From Salinicoccus sediminis (GTDB taxonomy: Bacteria > Bacillota > Bacilli > Staphylococcales > Salinicoccaceae): a stretch of 64,000 bases of DNA. The position numbers were made by a program, and so were the translations under genes. The notes under the pieces were generated by a model that made no database searches, was not told the origin of the DNA, and saw only the letters and a list, made by a program, of their open reading frames with translations. Shown here piece by piece: positions 1-9,294 of the stretch. Positions within the stretch are counted from its first letter, which is position 1; the number at the start of each line of letters is the position of its first letter. The DNA is taken from assembly GCF_000986795.1 (NCBI RefSeq), contig NZ_LAYZ01000001.1, positions 643,364 through 707,363 of the forward strand. The letters run 5' to 3'.

Positions 1-642
1 TTTAAATTCTTCCTTGGTGACGACGGGTCCATTCTGGTCATAGGACACTTTTGTCACATCGATCGGAATAATTTCATCTTCAAAACGGCCCGCATCTAGT
101 GCCGCTTTGGCACGCTGATGGCTCTGCACTGCGTAGGCATCCTGATCTTCCCGGGAGACTTCGAACTCCTCAGCCACCATTTCTGCGGTCAACCCCATCG
201 GATAGGCAACCCCTGAGTCTGCATCTTGAAGAATCGGACTGTTTGTAGGCTCGTTGCCCCCCATCGGTACAGCGCTCATCAGTTCAATTCCACCTGCCGC
301 CAGGACATCCGCCTGCCCAGCCTGAATCTGGTTTGCTGCCATCGCAATCGTTTGAAGCCCTGATGAACAGTAGCGGTTTACAGTCTGTCCCGGTACGCTG
401 TTTGGCATTCCCGCAAGCAATGCAATGGAGCGGGCTATATTTTGACCCTGTAGTCCCTCTGGAAAAGCATTGCCCACTATGACATCTTCGACCATGGAAG
501 ATTCGAACCCTCCATCCACACGTTCCAGCACGCCTTTAAGTACTTGTGCTGCTACTTCATCCGGCCTATCGTGAAACATCGCGCCGTTTTTAGCTCTGCC
601 TGCAGCAGAACGGCCATAAGCCACTATATATGCTTCCTGCAT
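1..642 (-). CDS. fadA: Acetyl-CoA C-acyltransferase (thiolase), partial
   Basis: Cytoplasmic thiolase that cleaves 3-ketoacyl-CoA with CoA, the last step of beta-oxidation. The gene runs off the left edge, so only the first 214 residues are present. The acyl-enzyme cysteine is visible at about residue 92 in the motif NRYCSSG, followed by a glycine-rich stretch (AAGGIELMS) typical of thiolases. The ATG at 642 has an AAAGGATG ribosome site upstream. It lies 31 bases behind fadB and is the last gene seen of a five-gene operon. The order fadX-fadD-fadE-fadB-fadA is that of the staphylococcal fatty-acid degradation locus, which supports a degradative rather than biosynthetic thiolase. The C-terminal catalytic His and Cys cannot be checked here. 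Confidence 0.93.
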   Translation of the reverse strand, partial: MQEAYIVAYGRSAAGRAKNGAMFHDRPDEVAAQVLKGVLERVDGGFESSMVEDVIVGNAFPEGLQGQNIARSIALLAGMPNSVPGQTVNRYCSSGLQTIAMAANQIQAGQADVLAAGGIELMSAVPMGGNEPTNSPILQDADSGVAYPMGLTAEMVAEEFEVSREDQDAYAVQSHQRAKAALDAGRFEDEIIPIDVTKVSYDQNGPVVTKEEFK

Positions 643-673
643 TAAGACTCATCCTTTCTTTTTAACCGATCCA

Positions 674-2932
674 TTAATTGCGTAGTGGTTTCCCTGTTTC
701 AAGCATATGACTGATTCTTGCGTGCGTCTTTTCGTTTTGAAGCAGGCTCAAGAAACGTTCGCGTTCCAGCTTCTGGATATATCTTTGATTCACATAGGTG
801 TTTCGCGGTAGATTTCCACCTGCCAATGCCTCTGCAATTTTCAAAGTAATTTCATAATCATAGTCACTGATGAAATGTCCGAGACGCTGGGCATCAAGCT
901 GACCTTTAATCAGTGCAATGAAATCGCGTCCTAAAGCAATATATTGGCCCTTTGGTTTCGGTATATAATTGGTGTTGGCTTCAAATCGTGCTTTCTCAAG
1001 CGCCACTTCAACACGTTTTTCTGAATTAAGCAATATGGAATCTGTATCTCTCAAGTAGCCATACCTCTTTGCTTCATAGGCATTGGTGGACACTTTTGCC
1101 AAGCCGATGTTCATCAGTATATCCGTCATGGATTCCTGCTTGTCGTTATGCTTATGAGTAGTGCTTAATATGCGATCCGCCATTTCAGCAAGCCCCCCAC
1201 CACTCGGTAACAGGCCGACACCAGTCTCCACCATACCCATATAAGTTTCGCTTGCAGCTACGACAAACGGGGAGTGCAGCACCAGTTCACACCCACCACC
1301 AAGTGCCTGACCTTGTACAGCTGTTACAATCGGTTTCAGTGTATATTTCAAGCGATTGAAACTTTCATGGAGCTGGTCTATGGCTGGACCGACGAGCTCA
1401 TCCACCTGCTTCATTTCATGCGCTTTCTTCATCATGTATAGATTTGCGCCTACGCTGAAGTTCCGGCCATCAGCGTAGATGACCATACTTGAGAAATCTT
1501 CAGTTTCAAGCAAGTCTATGGCTTCAATCAGGTCACTTGAGAAGCCGTCCGAAATGATATTGTTGGCACTTTGCAACTTCAACAGCAACTGATCGGAATG
1601 GACCACCGACAGATTGGAATCTTCCCGGTCCCATATTTGGCTGTCTATGAACGATGCCACTGGAGCTGTCCGCTCGATCGTCTCGCCTGCTTCATAGAAT
1701 CCTGAAGTGCGTTCCTCGATCCAGTCCGGTAATTCACCAAGTTCTTCCTTCATGCGGTTTTTAACGCGTTCGAATCCCATAAGATCCCAGAGCTGGAACG
1801 GCCCCTTCTTCCAGTTGAACCCCCATACAAGCGCCCGGTCTATATCTATATAGTCAGAAGCAGCTTTCGGTACATTCAAAGCAGAATAATGGAAGTTGTT
1901 TCTGAGCGTCTCCCACATGAACAGCCCCGCTTCATCTTGAGCATTGAATATTACATCCATGTTCGCTTCGAGGTCTTTGCTGAACTGCCCCAGGATTTCA
2001 AACTGTGGTTGCTGTTGGGAGACATAATCATTCTGCTCCGGGTCGAAGACGAGTACCTCCTTCTTATCCTTCTTGTAGAAGCCCTGCTTGGTCTTCCTGC
2101 CGAGTGCACCCTGTCCGACTAGTTTTTCAGCTATTTTAGTATCATGGAAGAATTCTTTCTCTTCGGGAATCTGCTGCAGTCCTTTTGTTACAGTGACAGC
2201 AATGTCCAGTCCAACCAGATCACTCAACCCGTAGGTCCCTGTACTTGGCCTGCCGATGCTTCGCCCTGTCAGAGCGTCCGTTTCTGTAATCGACATTCCC
2301 TGGTTCTCCGCGCGGTACATGATGTCATTCATCGTCTGGGTCCCAACCCGGTTGGCGACAAATCCTGGAACATCATTTGCAATCACTACGCCCTTACCGA
2401 GCTTGTCTTCAGCGAAAGCTTGCGCTTCATCGACCGATTGTTCAGAAGTGTCTTCAAGCGGAATGATTTCCACAAGCTTCATTATCCTTGGCGGGTTAAA
2501 GAAATGCATTCCAAAGAATCTTCTGCGCTCTTCTTCACCCAATACTTTCGCGATATAAGCAATCGGTATACCGGAAGTGTTCGTCGCAAACAGTGCATTA
2601 TCTTTGGCAACACCCTTCACCTTATTCCACACTTCATGTTTGATTTCCAACTCTTCCTTAACAGCTTCGATGAAGATATCCGAATCATCCTGCCCCTTCA
2701 AGTCATCCTCAAAGTTGCCGTAGGACAAGTTTGATGCAAAATCCAGGTCGAACAGCTGCGGACGTTTTTTATCCGTTATCATCTCATATGCTTTTTTTGA
2801 AACCTTGTTACGATCTTTGTCATCTGCCACTATATCCAATAATTTCACTTTCAAGCCGGCATTGACGAGCAGTGCAGCAATCTGACTGCCCATTACCCCA
2901 GCACCTAGAACAGTTGCTTTTCTTATCGTCAT
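674..2932 (-). CDS. fadB: 3-hydroxyacyl-CoA dehydrogenase / enoyl-CoA hydratase fusion
   Basis: Bifunctional beta-oxidation enzyme of 752 residues that hydrates enoyl-CoA and oxidises 3-hydroxyacyl-CoA with NAD. The dehydrogenase half is N-terminal: a Rossmann motif GAGVMG at residues 10-15 and GMHFFNPP around the catalytic His. The hydratase half is C-terminal, with an oxyanion-hole region GQALGGGCEL. This order (dehydrogenase first) is that of the Bacillus FadN/Staphylococcus FadB type and opposite to Escherichia coli FadB. I chose the ATG at 2932 because GGAGGG lies about 8 bases upstream; an in-frame TTG at 2947 overlaps that ribosome site and is unlikely. Next gene fadA follows after 31 bases, and fadE precedes it by 52 bases. 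Confidence 0.95.
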   Translation of the reverse strand: MTIRKATVLGAGVMGSQIAALLVNAGLKVKLLDIVADDKDRNKVSKKAYEMITDKKRPQLFDLDFASNLSYGNFEDDLKGQDDSDIFIEAVKEELEIKHEVWNKVKGVAKDNALFATNTSGIPIAYIAKVLGEEERRRFFGMHFFNPPRIMKLVEIIPLEDTSEQSVDEAQAFAEDKLGKGVVIANDVPGFVANRVGTQTMNDIMYRAENQGMSITETDALTGRSIGRPSTGTYGLSDLVGLDIAVTVTKGLQQIPEEKEFFHDTKIAEKLVGQGALGRKTKQGFYKKDKKEVLVFDPEQNDYVSQQQPQFEILGQFSKDLEANMDVIFNAQDEAGLFMWETLRNNFHYSALNVPKAASDYIDIDRALVWGFNWKKGPFQLWDLMGFERVKNRMKEELGELPDWIEERTSGFYEAGETIERTAPVASFIDSQIWDREDSNLSVVHSDQLLLKLQSANNIISDGFSSDLIEAIDLLETEDFSSMVIYADGRNFSVGANLYMMKKAHEMKQVDELVGPAIDQLHESFNRLKYTLKPIVTAVQGQALGGGCELVLHSPFVVAASETYMGMVETGVGLLPSGGGLAEMADRILSTTHKHNDKQESMTDILMNIGLAKVSTNAYEAKRYGYLRDTDSILLNSEKRVEVALEKARFEANTNYIPKPKGQYIALGRDFIALIKGQLDAQRLGHFISDYDYEITLKIAEALAGGNLPRNTYVNQRYIQKLERERFLSLLQNEKTHARISHMLETGKPLRN

Positions 2933-2984
2933 GGAAATACCCTCCAAATTATTTGATCTCCGATGTACTTTTGCCTTGTGGGCT

Positions 2985-4190
2985 TTAGATGAATGCAGAG
3001 TCGCCGGTCAATGCACGGCCTATCACCAATGCATTTATTTCATGGGTGCCTTCGTACGTGTAGACCGCTTCAGCATCCGAGAAGAACCTGGCGATATCAT
3101 ACTCTGCTAGAATACCATTGCCACCTGTGATGCCTCTGCCCATCGCCACAGATTCCCTTAGGCGTAATGAGTTCATCATCTTCGCAGTAGAGGTCGCCAC
3201 TTCGTCATATTCACCCTTCTCCTGCATACGTGCAAGTTGTGCAGATAAAGTGATTGCCTGCGATAGGTTACCTTGCATCATGGCCAGTTTTTCTTGGATC
3301 AATTGGTACTTGCTGATTTCCTTGCCGAACTGCTTACGTTTAGTCACATAATCAAGAGTGGCACGCAGTGCCCCTGCCATTGCACCTGTCGCCATATATG
3401 CCACGCCTGCACGTGTCGAATAAAGGATTTTGGCGATATCTTTGAAGCTATTGATATTCTGCAGTCGATCCGCCTCTTCCACTACAACATCCTTTAAATG
3501 GATGTTGGCATTGGGTATGATTCTGAGTGCAATTTTATTCTCTATAATATCGATATCGACACCTTCCTGCTCGGGCCGGATGATGAAACCTTTCGGCTTG
3601 CCGGTTTCAACATCTACCGCAAACAAAGGAATGACATCGGATAAATTCGCTCCCCCGATCCATTTCTTCGCACCATTTATGATCCATTTGTCGCCCTCAC
3701 GTTTTGCCGTCGTCTCCAGTCCTCCCGCTACATCGGATCCGTGCTCCGGTTCAGTCAATGCAAAACATGTTCTGAGTTCGTGGGACTGAAGTTTTGGAAT
3801 ATAGTGCGCAACCTGCTCTTTACTTCCTCCGAACAAGAAGGCGTTGTGACCAAGCCCCTGATGGACACCAAGCAAAGTCACCAGTGATACATCAAACCTG
3901 GCTACTGTGTAGGATAGGAAGAACTGGAACATCTGACTTGCCATCCTGGCGCCTTCCCGTCCTTCAAACAACAAAGGATTATTGAAATAATCAAGTTTGC
4001 CCATCTCTTCAAAGAAGCCTTCCGGAATGGTTGCATTTATCCAATGGTCATTGATCGAATCCCGGTATTTACTCTCAAGCAGATCGTTCAGTTGTTTTAA
4101 AAATTTCACTTCTCCTTCAGTGAGTTCTTTAGACACATTCAACAGATCTTCTGGATATAATTCCTTCAATAGTTCATCTTTAGTTGTCAT
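2985..4190 (-). CDS. fadE: Acyl-CoA dehydrogenase
   Basis: FAD-dependent acyl-CoA dehydrogenase of 401 residues, the first oxidation step of beta-oxidation. Visible family features are the substrate/FAD motif LTEPEHGSD, a KKWIGGAN stretch as in glutaryl-CoA-type members, and YEGTHEIN near the C-terminus, which carries the probable catalytic Glu. The ATG at 4190 is preceded by GGGGGA at good spacing. It sits between fadD and fadB in the fad operon. The similarity to glutaryl-CoA dehydrogenases leaves the chain-length preference open; the context favours fatty acyl-CoA. Confidence 0.93.
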   Translation of the reverse strand: MTTKDELLKELYPEDLLNVSKELTEGEVKFLKQLNDLLESKYRDSINDHWINATIPEGFFEEMGKLDYFNNPLLFEGREGARMASQMFQFFLSYTVARFDVSLVTLLGVHQGLGHNAFLFGGSKEQVAHYIPKLQSHELRTCFALTEPEHGSDVAGGLETTAKREGDKWIINGAKKWIGGANLSDVIPLFAVDVETGKPKGFIIRPEQEGVDIDIIENKIALRIIPNANIHLKDVVVEEADRLQNINSFKDIAKILYSTRAGVAYMATGAMAGALRATLDYVTKRKQFGKEISKYQLIQEKLAMMQGNLSQAITLSAQLARMQEKGEYDEVATSTAKMMNSLRLRESVAMGRGITGGNGILAEYDIARFFSDAEAVYTYEGTHEINALVIGRALTGDSAFI

Positions 4191-4242
4191 TATATTTCCC
4201 CCATCATTTTATGATACCGCTTTCAAAATTGCTGTTTACTGC

Positions 4243-5757
4243 CTAGTGAACAAGCCCATTCTCCTGCGCTTTTTCGTTCATGAGTTTCTGGATGGCCATC
4301 CTATCCGGTTTTGCAGTCGAGTTCAACGGGATATCTGTCAGTTTCAGATACATCCTCGGAACTTTATAGCCTGCCAACTTTTCCCTCATATGTGCGTTCA
4401 AGGCCTCTTCAAAACCTTCTTCATCCTCCGTCAGGACGACTGCTGCAGAGATCGATTCACCATATTTCGGGTGATCGAAGCCGACTACTATTGATTGCCT
4501 CACTAGTGGATGCTCTGACAATATAGATTCCACTTCAGATGGCAGAACATTTTCACCACCGGTGATGATCAGTTCTTTCTTACGGTTGACGATGAATATG
4601 TCGCCATCCTCATCTTTCCGGGCGAGGTCCCCTGTCAGGAAATAACCATTGTGGAATGATTTTTCAGTCAGATCCGGCCTATTCCAATAGCCTGGAGTTA
4701 CGTTTTTCCCTTTGATTGCCAGTTCACCTATTTCATTCATTCCAACTTCATTGCCGTCGTCATCGAGCAACTTCATATCGACATACATGATTGGCTTGCC
4801 GATGCTCATGGGTTTCTTTTTGGCATTCTCTGGTGTATTGACCATCGCCAGAGGTGCCTCAGTCAGGCCATAGCCATTGATCAGCGTGTGACCCAAGCTT
4901 TCAAAGTGCCTCTGGACAGCTGGCAGCGGAGAGGAACCTCCCTGGATCAGGAACCTTATATTTTCAAAGTTTTTAATATCAAAGTTGTCCGCAAAAATCA
5001 TACCATAGTACATCGTCGGTATTAATGTGAGGTAATCCGGTTTATGCTCCGCCATCAGATCATTCAACTGAGCCCCATCGTAATAGCGGTGCAACACGAG
5101 TGTGCCCCCTACCATGATTGCCGGTAGCGCAGTATCGTTCAATCCGAGTACATGGAATAGCGGTGTCGTTAGGATTGTCTTATATGACGCATTAATCTTA
5201 TAGGTCAGTGCCGTGTTCACAATATTGCTGATGAATGAATCATATGTGAACATCACTCCTTTGGGAAGTCCTGTCGTACCACTTGTATAGATTAGTGCTG
5301 CAAGCTCATCACTTCCAACATCGACAGTTTTGAAGGGCCTATGATTATCAGGGTGGCATATGTCATCATATTCTTTCGAATCGATATTCATATGAAGCAG
5401 ACCTTCAGGAGTACCGGTCAGGCTTTCTTTATGTTTTTCTGCATATAAGATCAACTTGACGCCGGAATCTGAAATGACGCTCTGAATCTCTTTTGGACTC
5501 AAACGCCAGTTCATCGGTAGAAATACAGCCCCCATCTTGAATGTCGCGAATAGCAGATCGAATATTGCTACATCATTAGGCGCAAATATCCCGACTACAT
5601 CACCATGGCCAATACCTTGTTCCTTCAGGTGATTCGCCAAGTTTTCAGCGCGCTTGTCCATATCCTGGTAAGACCACTCAGTCCCCTTCAGAGGATCTAT
5701 TATTGCCGGCTTCGCTTCATCATAGTCCGCCCGTGTCTTAATCCAATCGTAATTCAT
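4243..5757 (-). CDS. fadD: Long-chain acyl-CoA synthetase (fatty acid-CoA ligase)
   Basis: AMP-forming ligase of 504 residues that activates free fatty acids to acyl-CoA at the membrane face. The P-loop-like motif YTSGTTGLPKG (about residues 153-163), the adenine-binding GYGLTEAP and the hinge region ITGGENVLPSEVE are all present. ATG at 5757 has AAGGGGA upstream. It lies 24 bases after fadX and 52 before fadE, so it is co-transcribed. Placement inside a beta-oxidation operon argues for fatty acid as substrate over acetate or aromatic acids. Confidence 0.92.
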   Translation of the reverse strand: MNYDWIKTRADYDEAKPAIIDPLKGTEWSYQDMDKRAENLANHLKEQGIGHGDVVGIFAPNDVAIFDLLFATFKMGAVFLPMNWRLSPKEIQSVISDSGVKLILYAEKHKESLTGTPEGLLHMNIDSKEYDDICHPDNHRPFKTVDVGSDELAALIYTSGTTGLPKGVMFTYDSFISNIVNTALTYKINASYKTILTTPLFHVLGLNDTALPAIMVGGTLVLHRYYDGAQLNDLMAEHKPDYLTLIPTMYYGMIFADNFDIKNFENIRFLIQGGSSPLPAVQRHFESLGHTLINGYGLTEAPLAMVNTPENAKKKPMSIGKPIMYVDMKLLDDDGNEVGMNEIGELAIKGKNVTPGYWNRPDLTEKSFHNGYFLTGDLARKDEDGDIFIVNRKKELIITGGENVLPSEVESILSEHPLVRQSIVVGFDHPKYGESISAAVVLTEDEEGFEEALNAHMREKLAGYKVPRMYLKLTDIPLNSTAKPDRMAIQKLMNEKAQENGLVH

Positions 5758-5781
5758 GTCTATCTTCCCCTTTGTTTGTGA

Positions 5782-7344
5782 TTATTCTCCCTTTATGGAA
5801 TATTGCAGCTTCCCCCATGTTTCCTGATATATTTCCGGATCCATTACTTTTATATCTTCCGCAATGATCGGTTTGAAATCCATCTGAGAAAGTACATCCT
5901 TTTCCAGTTGAAGCCCTGGTGCGATTTCAATGACTTTCAACCCTGCATCAGTCAACTCAAAGACCGCACGTTCTGTAACATAGTAGACCTGCTGTCCGAG
6001 CTGTCTTGAATAAGCCGCATTGAAGTCCATGCTTTTGACGCTGTCCACGAACTTCCTGGTATGTCCCTCCTCTTTAATTTCAAGAATCTTCTCACGGCAC
6101 TCTGCCTTGCTGCCTACGACCATGGTGCCCGAAAAGATCAATGTCTGGACAGTTTGGCTGATGTCTATAAAGCCGCCGCTGCCATTCAGCCTCTCCCCAA
6201 AGGCCGAGACATTGACATTGCCATGACGGTCGATTTCCGCAAAACTCAAGTATGCGATGTCGAGACCATTATTGAATATGAAATCCCAAGTCATGTCATG
6301 GCGTATTCTGGCATCCAAGTTGTAGTTCATGCCGAAACGATTACCGCTCCCCAACATGCCGCCGAAAATACCAGTATCGATGTTCAGATTCACAAGCTCA
6401 TCCACCTTCTCTTCACGCAACAGGTTGGAGAGCTCGTTATTGATTCCATATCCGATGCTTACACCATCTCCCGGTGAAAGGAATTGGGCTGAGCGTCTAA
6501 GAATTATTTTACGAGCGTCAAACTCCGGGAAACCTTGTCTAGGCTCTGCAATCCTATAATGACCCGCCAAGGCCGGATCATAATAGTCCTGTATCACCTG
6601 CTTATGGTATTTAGGGTTTTTATTGACGACCACGTAATCTACAAGTTCGGCAGGTATAAATACGTCTTTTGGGTTATAGCTGCCATTCTTGATGATTTCT
6701 TTCACCTGGACGATTATCTTGCCGTTATTACTGCGCGCTGCCGCAGCTGCAGCATACCCTTCTCCGAGGTGCGATTCATGGGTCATGTAGATGTTGCCCT
6801 TCTCATCCGCATAAGTTCCCCTCAATAACGCAACATCAATTTCGGGGAATTTATAATGCAGATATTCCTCACCATCGATATCAATGACTGACACTATATC
6901 TTCCCTAGTCACATCATTTGCTCTGCCACCCGAATACCTTGGATCAACAACTGTGTTCAACCCAATCTTAGAAATCATGCCTGGTGAAGCCGATGACTGA
7001 TGGCGATACTGGGTGGCGATAATGCCTTGGGGCAGGAAATACATTTCTATTTCATTATTTTTAACAGCCTTAACTGTAAACGGCGATGCTATCACCAAAC
7101 TTGTGATGATGCGTTTGACCATCCCCCGTGTCACAAAGGAATCCAAATCGAAGCCATCATCAAAATCACTGATGTCGTTCGATACGACAAACGTAAGATC
7201 ATTTACTTTCTTATTCTCATCATGCTGTTCTGCCAAGTTTTTAAGAATTTCGACTGGCAGATTACCTACTGATAGAGCAGCTATCGAAATGACATCCCCT
7301 GTTTTAACGATATGCTCTAAATCATTGTATGAAATAATCTTCAT
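5782..7344 (-). CDS. fadX: Acyl-CoA:acetate/propionate-type CoA transferase
   Basis: Family I CoA transferase with fused alpha and beta parts, 520 residues. A region with FAEIDRHGNVNVSAFG resembles the catalytic Glu and following glycine loop of propionate/acetoacetyl CoA transferases. It is the promoter-proximal gene of the fad operon, as fadX is in Staphylococcus aureus; a role in moving CoA between short-chain products and fatty acids is inferred from that position. Start: the ATG at 7344 has GGGAGA about 7 bases upstream, whereas the ATG at 7362 has no ribosome site, so six residues of the longer frame were dropped. Confidence 0.9.
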   Translation of the reverse strand: MKIISYNDLEHIVKTGDVISIAALSVGNLPVEILKNLAEQHDENKKVNDLTFVVSNDISDFDDGFDLDSFVTRGMVKRIITSLVIASPFTVKAVKNNEIEMYFLPQGIIATQYRHQSSASPGMISKIGLNTVVDPRYSGGRANDVTREDIVSVIDIDGEEYLHYKFPEIDVALLRGTYADEKGNIYMTHESHLGEGYAAAAAARSNNGKIIVQVKEIIKNGSYNPKDVFIPAELVDYVVVNKNPKYHKQVIQDYYDPALAGHYRIAEPRQGFPEFDARKIILRRSAQFLSPGDGVSIGYGINNELSNLLREEKVDELVNLNIDTGIFGGMLGSGNRFGMNYNLDARIRHDMTWDFIFNNGLDIAYLSFAEIDRHGNVNVSAFGERLNGSGGFIDISQTVQTLIFSGTMVVGSKAECREKILEIKEEGHTRKFVDSVKSMDFNAAYSRQLGQQVYYVTERAVFELTDAGLKVIEIAPGLQLEKDVLSQMDFKPIIAEDIKVMDPEIYQETWGKLQYSIKGE

Positions 7345-7426
7345 ATCCCATTCTCCCGACATTTTTTTATTCCAACAACACTTTTAGCATATAACATCCC
7401 CCTGTTTATGTTGACCGTACAAATTC

Positions 7427-7455
7427 AATGTATCATCACGGCTATAAATTGTAAA
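7427..7455 (-). promoter_or_regulatory. Sigma-A-type promoter of the fad operon
   Basis: On the minus strand a -35 TTTACA (7450-7455) and a -10 TACATT (7427-7432) are separated by 17 bases. It is the best promoter match in the 350-base gap upstream of fadX. The rest of that gap (7345-7702) is AT-rich and holds no gene that I can see. Confidence 0.55.
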
Positions 7456-7463
7456 CGTTTTCA
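7450..7463 (-). promoter_or_regulatory. CcpA operator (cre) over the fad promoter
   Basis: The 14-mer TGTAAACGTTTTCA fits every fixed position of the catabolite-responsive consensus TGWAANCGNTNWCA, and its reverse complement fits too. It overlaps the -35 box of the fad promoter, the position expected for repression in the presence of glucose. Confidence 0.8.
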
Positions 7464-7702
7464 TTTCAGAAATATCGAAATTTTCTCATCACAAAATTTT
7501 ATATCTGATTATATAACCTAGTACTAATTCAGCTTTAAACCCTTATTTTACAAGCATTCCAGATGCGTGTGAACTATAAGAATATGTAATATCCAAGGGC
7601 AAAAATAAAAGTGTAAATATGAAATAAATGGGTATTGACTTTTATGTCGAAAAATGGCCAAGGGAATATTTTGTTGAAGTTTAAGCACTACCTTCCTGAT
7701 TT

Positions 7703-8458
7703 TCATAAGCCCCCTTTTGGAGCGGACAAGAACGGACTGCCAATGCGGGACATGATGCGTGTGCCCCCGACTTTAAAAGTACCGCTTGTTTTGAGATATT
7801 GTGTACCATATTGATTGGTCTGCCATTCTTCTTCAGGTGCAGGCGCGCCTACATTTGAGAGTGTCTTGAATTGCACGCCAAAGTAGTCACAAACCGCTTT
7901 GACATCACAGTCCGCCATATCTTTGATGTACCGATCTTGTTTATTTCCGAAGATCAATCGAAAATCTAAGTTGTTTGTCATAAACCCATGCTCGACCAGG
8001 ACCTTCGGGAAAGTAGTGGCTTCCCTGATGATGTGAAGGTTTGTCCATGAGTTATATTGGGCTGCATGCAGTCCATTGCCGTGGATGCTATACCCCTTCT
8101 TTTTCATATTGTTGATGATGTTCGTTGCGAACTGTTTGCCTTGCCTGCTGGTATACAAATAGAACGCACAACGTCCGTTTGCACTTGCTGTCCCAGCGTT
8201 CGCGTGTAGGGAGATTCCAAGATCTGGCCGCTTGCTGTCATGGTAGTTTGTACGATTCACCAGATATACATCTTTGCTGTCGAATGGCTGTGCCATAATG
8301 ACCTTAAAGCCGTTATGTTCAAGCAGACGTTTTACGCGTTTCCCCAATTTATTATTAAAATCAAATTCCGCATATCCTTTTCCATCTTTGTAGACACCTT
8401 TACCTGGTGGGAATATGTTGTTTCCATGTCCAATATCCAATGCAATTGCTTTACTCAT
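7703..8458 (-). CDS. Phage-type N-acetylmuramoyl-L-alanine amidase (endolysin)
   Basis: Zinc amidase of the Amidase_3 family, 251 residues, that cuts the bond between muramic acid and the stem peptide. Zinc-ligand motifs are visible: DIGHG (His11), YAEFDFN (Glu31), SLHANAG, and the catalytic-type VEHGFMTN. After the catalytic domain comes a short linker and a stretch with YLKTSGTFKV, which looks like the start of an SH3-type wall-binding domain; the protein then ends abruptly in FLSAPKGGL, so that domain seems truncated. Start ATG at 8458 has AAGGAGTG upstream; a GTG at 8467 overlaps this site. No signal peptide, as expected for a phage lysin. Lies in a decayed phage/IS region. Confidence 0.85.
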   Translation of the reverse strand: MSKAIALDIGHGNNIFPPGKGVYKDGKGYAEFDFNNKLGKRVKRLLEHNGFKVIMAQPFDSKDVYLVNRTNYHDSKRPDLGISLHANAGTASANGRCAFYLYTSRQGKQFATNIINNMKKKGYSIHGNGLHAAQYNSWTNLHIIREATTFPKVLVEHGFMTNNLDFRLIFGNKQDRYIKDMADCDVKAVCDYFGVQFKTLSNVGAPAPEEEWQTNQYGTQYLKTSGTFKVGGTRIMSRIGSPFLSAPKGGL

Positions 8459-8504
8459 GTTTAACACTCCTTGGTTTTTTTAAATTTGAAATAAAAAAGA
8501 CACC

Positions 8505-8668
8505 CTATTTCAGAGTGTCTGTTGTAAACCCTTCTCTTCTTTTCGCAACTTCCCATGCACCTGTAGCCATCGGCCCGCTGATCAGGCCTACGGCCACCCT
8601 GCCGCCCATTGATAAATCAGAACCCAGTTCGGGCACGAATGTAGTCAAGGCACCGAAGCCTGCGTCAT
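8505..8668 (-). pseudogene. Possible phage holin, C-terminal fragment cut by an IS
   Basis: An open frame ends at 8505 just upstream of the endolysin. Its last 50 or so residues read like a hydrophobic segment (GGRVAVGLISGPMATGAW) followed by a basic tail EVAKRREGF, as at the end of a holin. Upstream of about 8668 the frame enters IS30-like sequence, so the N-terminal part is missing. The holin identity is inferred from position next to the lysin and from the hydrophobic-plus-basic pattern only. A terminator-like repeat of the GACACCCT...AGAGTGTC type follows at 8498-8520. Confidence 0.35.
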
Positions 8669-8671
8669 AAA

Positions 8672-9237
8672 GGCAAACGGCAGAAACCCAAAGAGACACG
8701 GGGCCGGTTCAATATCGGCACTTCCATTCGTAAGCGGCCGAAATCGATCAGAAAACGGCACACGTTCGGCCATTGCGAACTCGACACGGTCGTTTCCAGC
8801 CGGGGCAAAAGTAAGGGCTGCCTGGCCACTATTGTCGAACGGAAACCTCGGTGGTATGTCGCGTTGAAAATGAAAGACCGTTCCGCCGGCGCCATGGCAC
8901 AGGCGGTAAGCACACTGCATTGTCAGTTGCCTGCGGGTGCCTTCCGGACGGCAACCGTCGATCGGGGCAAAGAATTCGCGTGTTACAAAACACTGGAACA
9001 GACATTGGGGATTTCAGTCTATTTCGCTGATCCCTATGCCTCGTGGCAACGGGGCAGTAAAGAAAATGCCAACGGCCTGCTCCGGGAATTCTTTCCAAAG
9101 CGCACAGATCTCGCTATTGATTTCAGGCGAAGCCGTTCTCCAGGCGCTGTCTCTGATTAATCAAAGACTCCGGAAATGTCTGGGATGCAAAAACAACACA
9201 CGAAGGGGTTCAGGAAGAACTGTTGCACTTAAATTGA
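8672..9237 (+). pseudogene. IS30-family transposase remnant
   Basis: Translating in three successive frames gives a contiguous IS30-type transposase: RGRFNIGTSIRKRP, then FGHCELDTVV, VDRGKEFACY, YFADPYASWQRGS and LREFFPK, then after a frameshift EAVLQALSLINQR, then after another frameshift a C-terminus EELLHLN ending at 9237. The N-terminal helix-turn-helix part is missing; the junction with the holin-like fragment is at about 8665-8672. The catalytic DDE residues seem largely there (ELDTVV, DRGKEF), but two frameshifts and the truncation make it dead. The GC content is visibly higher than in the flanks, a sign of a foreign element. Confidence 0.85.
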
Positions 9238-9294
9238 CAAACGGTCATATACAAAAACAACCCCTAAATCAAAATTTGAAGGGATGCCTGCTAC

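Noticed and set aside
1889..2734. Plus-strand open frames opposite fadB (77 to 196 residues)
   Set aside because: They lie wholly inside a well-supported gene on the other strand, have no family resemblance and no ribosome sites. The same holds for most frames opposite fadE, fadD, fadX, yhaN, trpE and ppk.
8864..9160. An intact 98-residue transposase
   Set aside because: The homology continues upstream without a start and downstream in two other frames, so it is a piece of a decayed IS30 gene.
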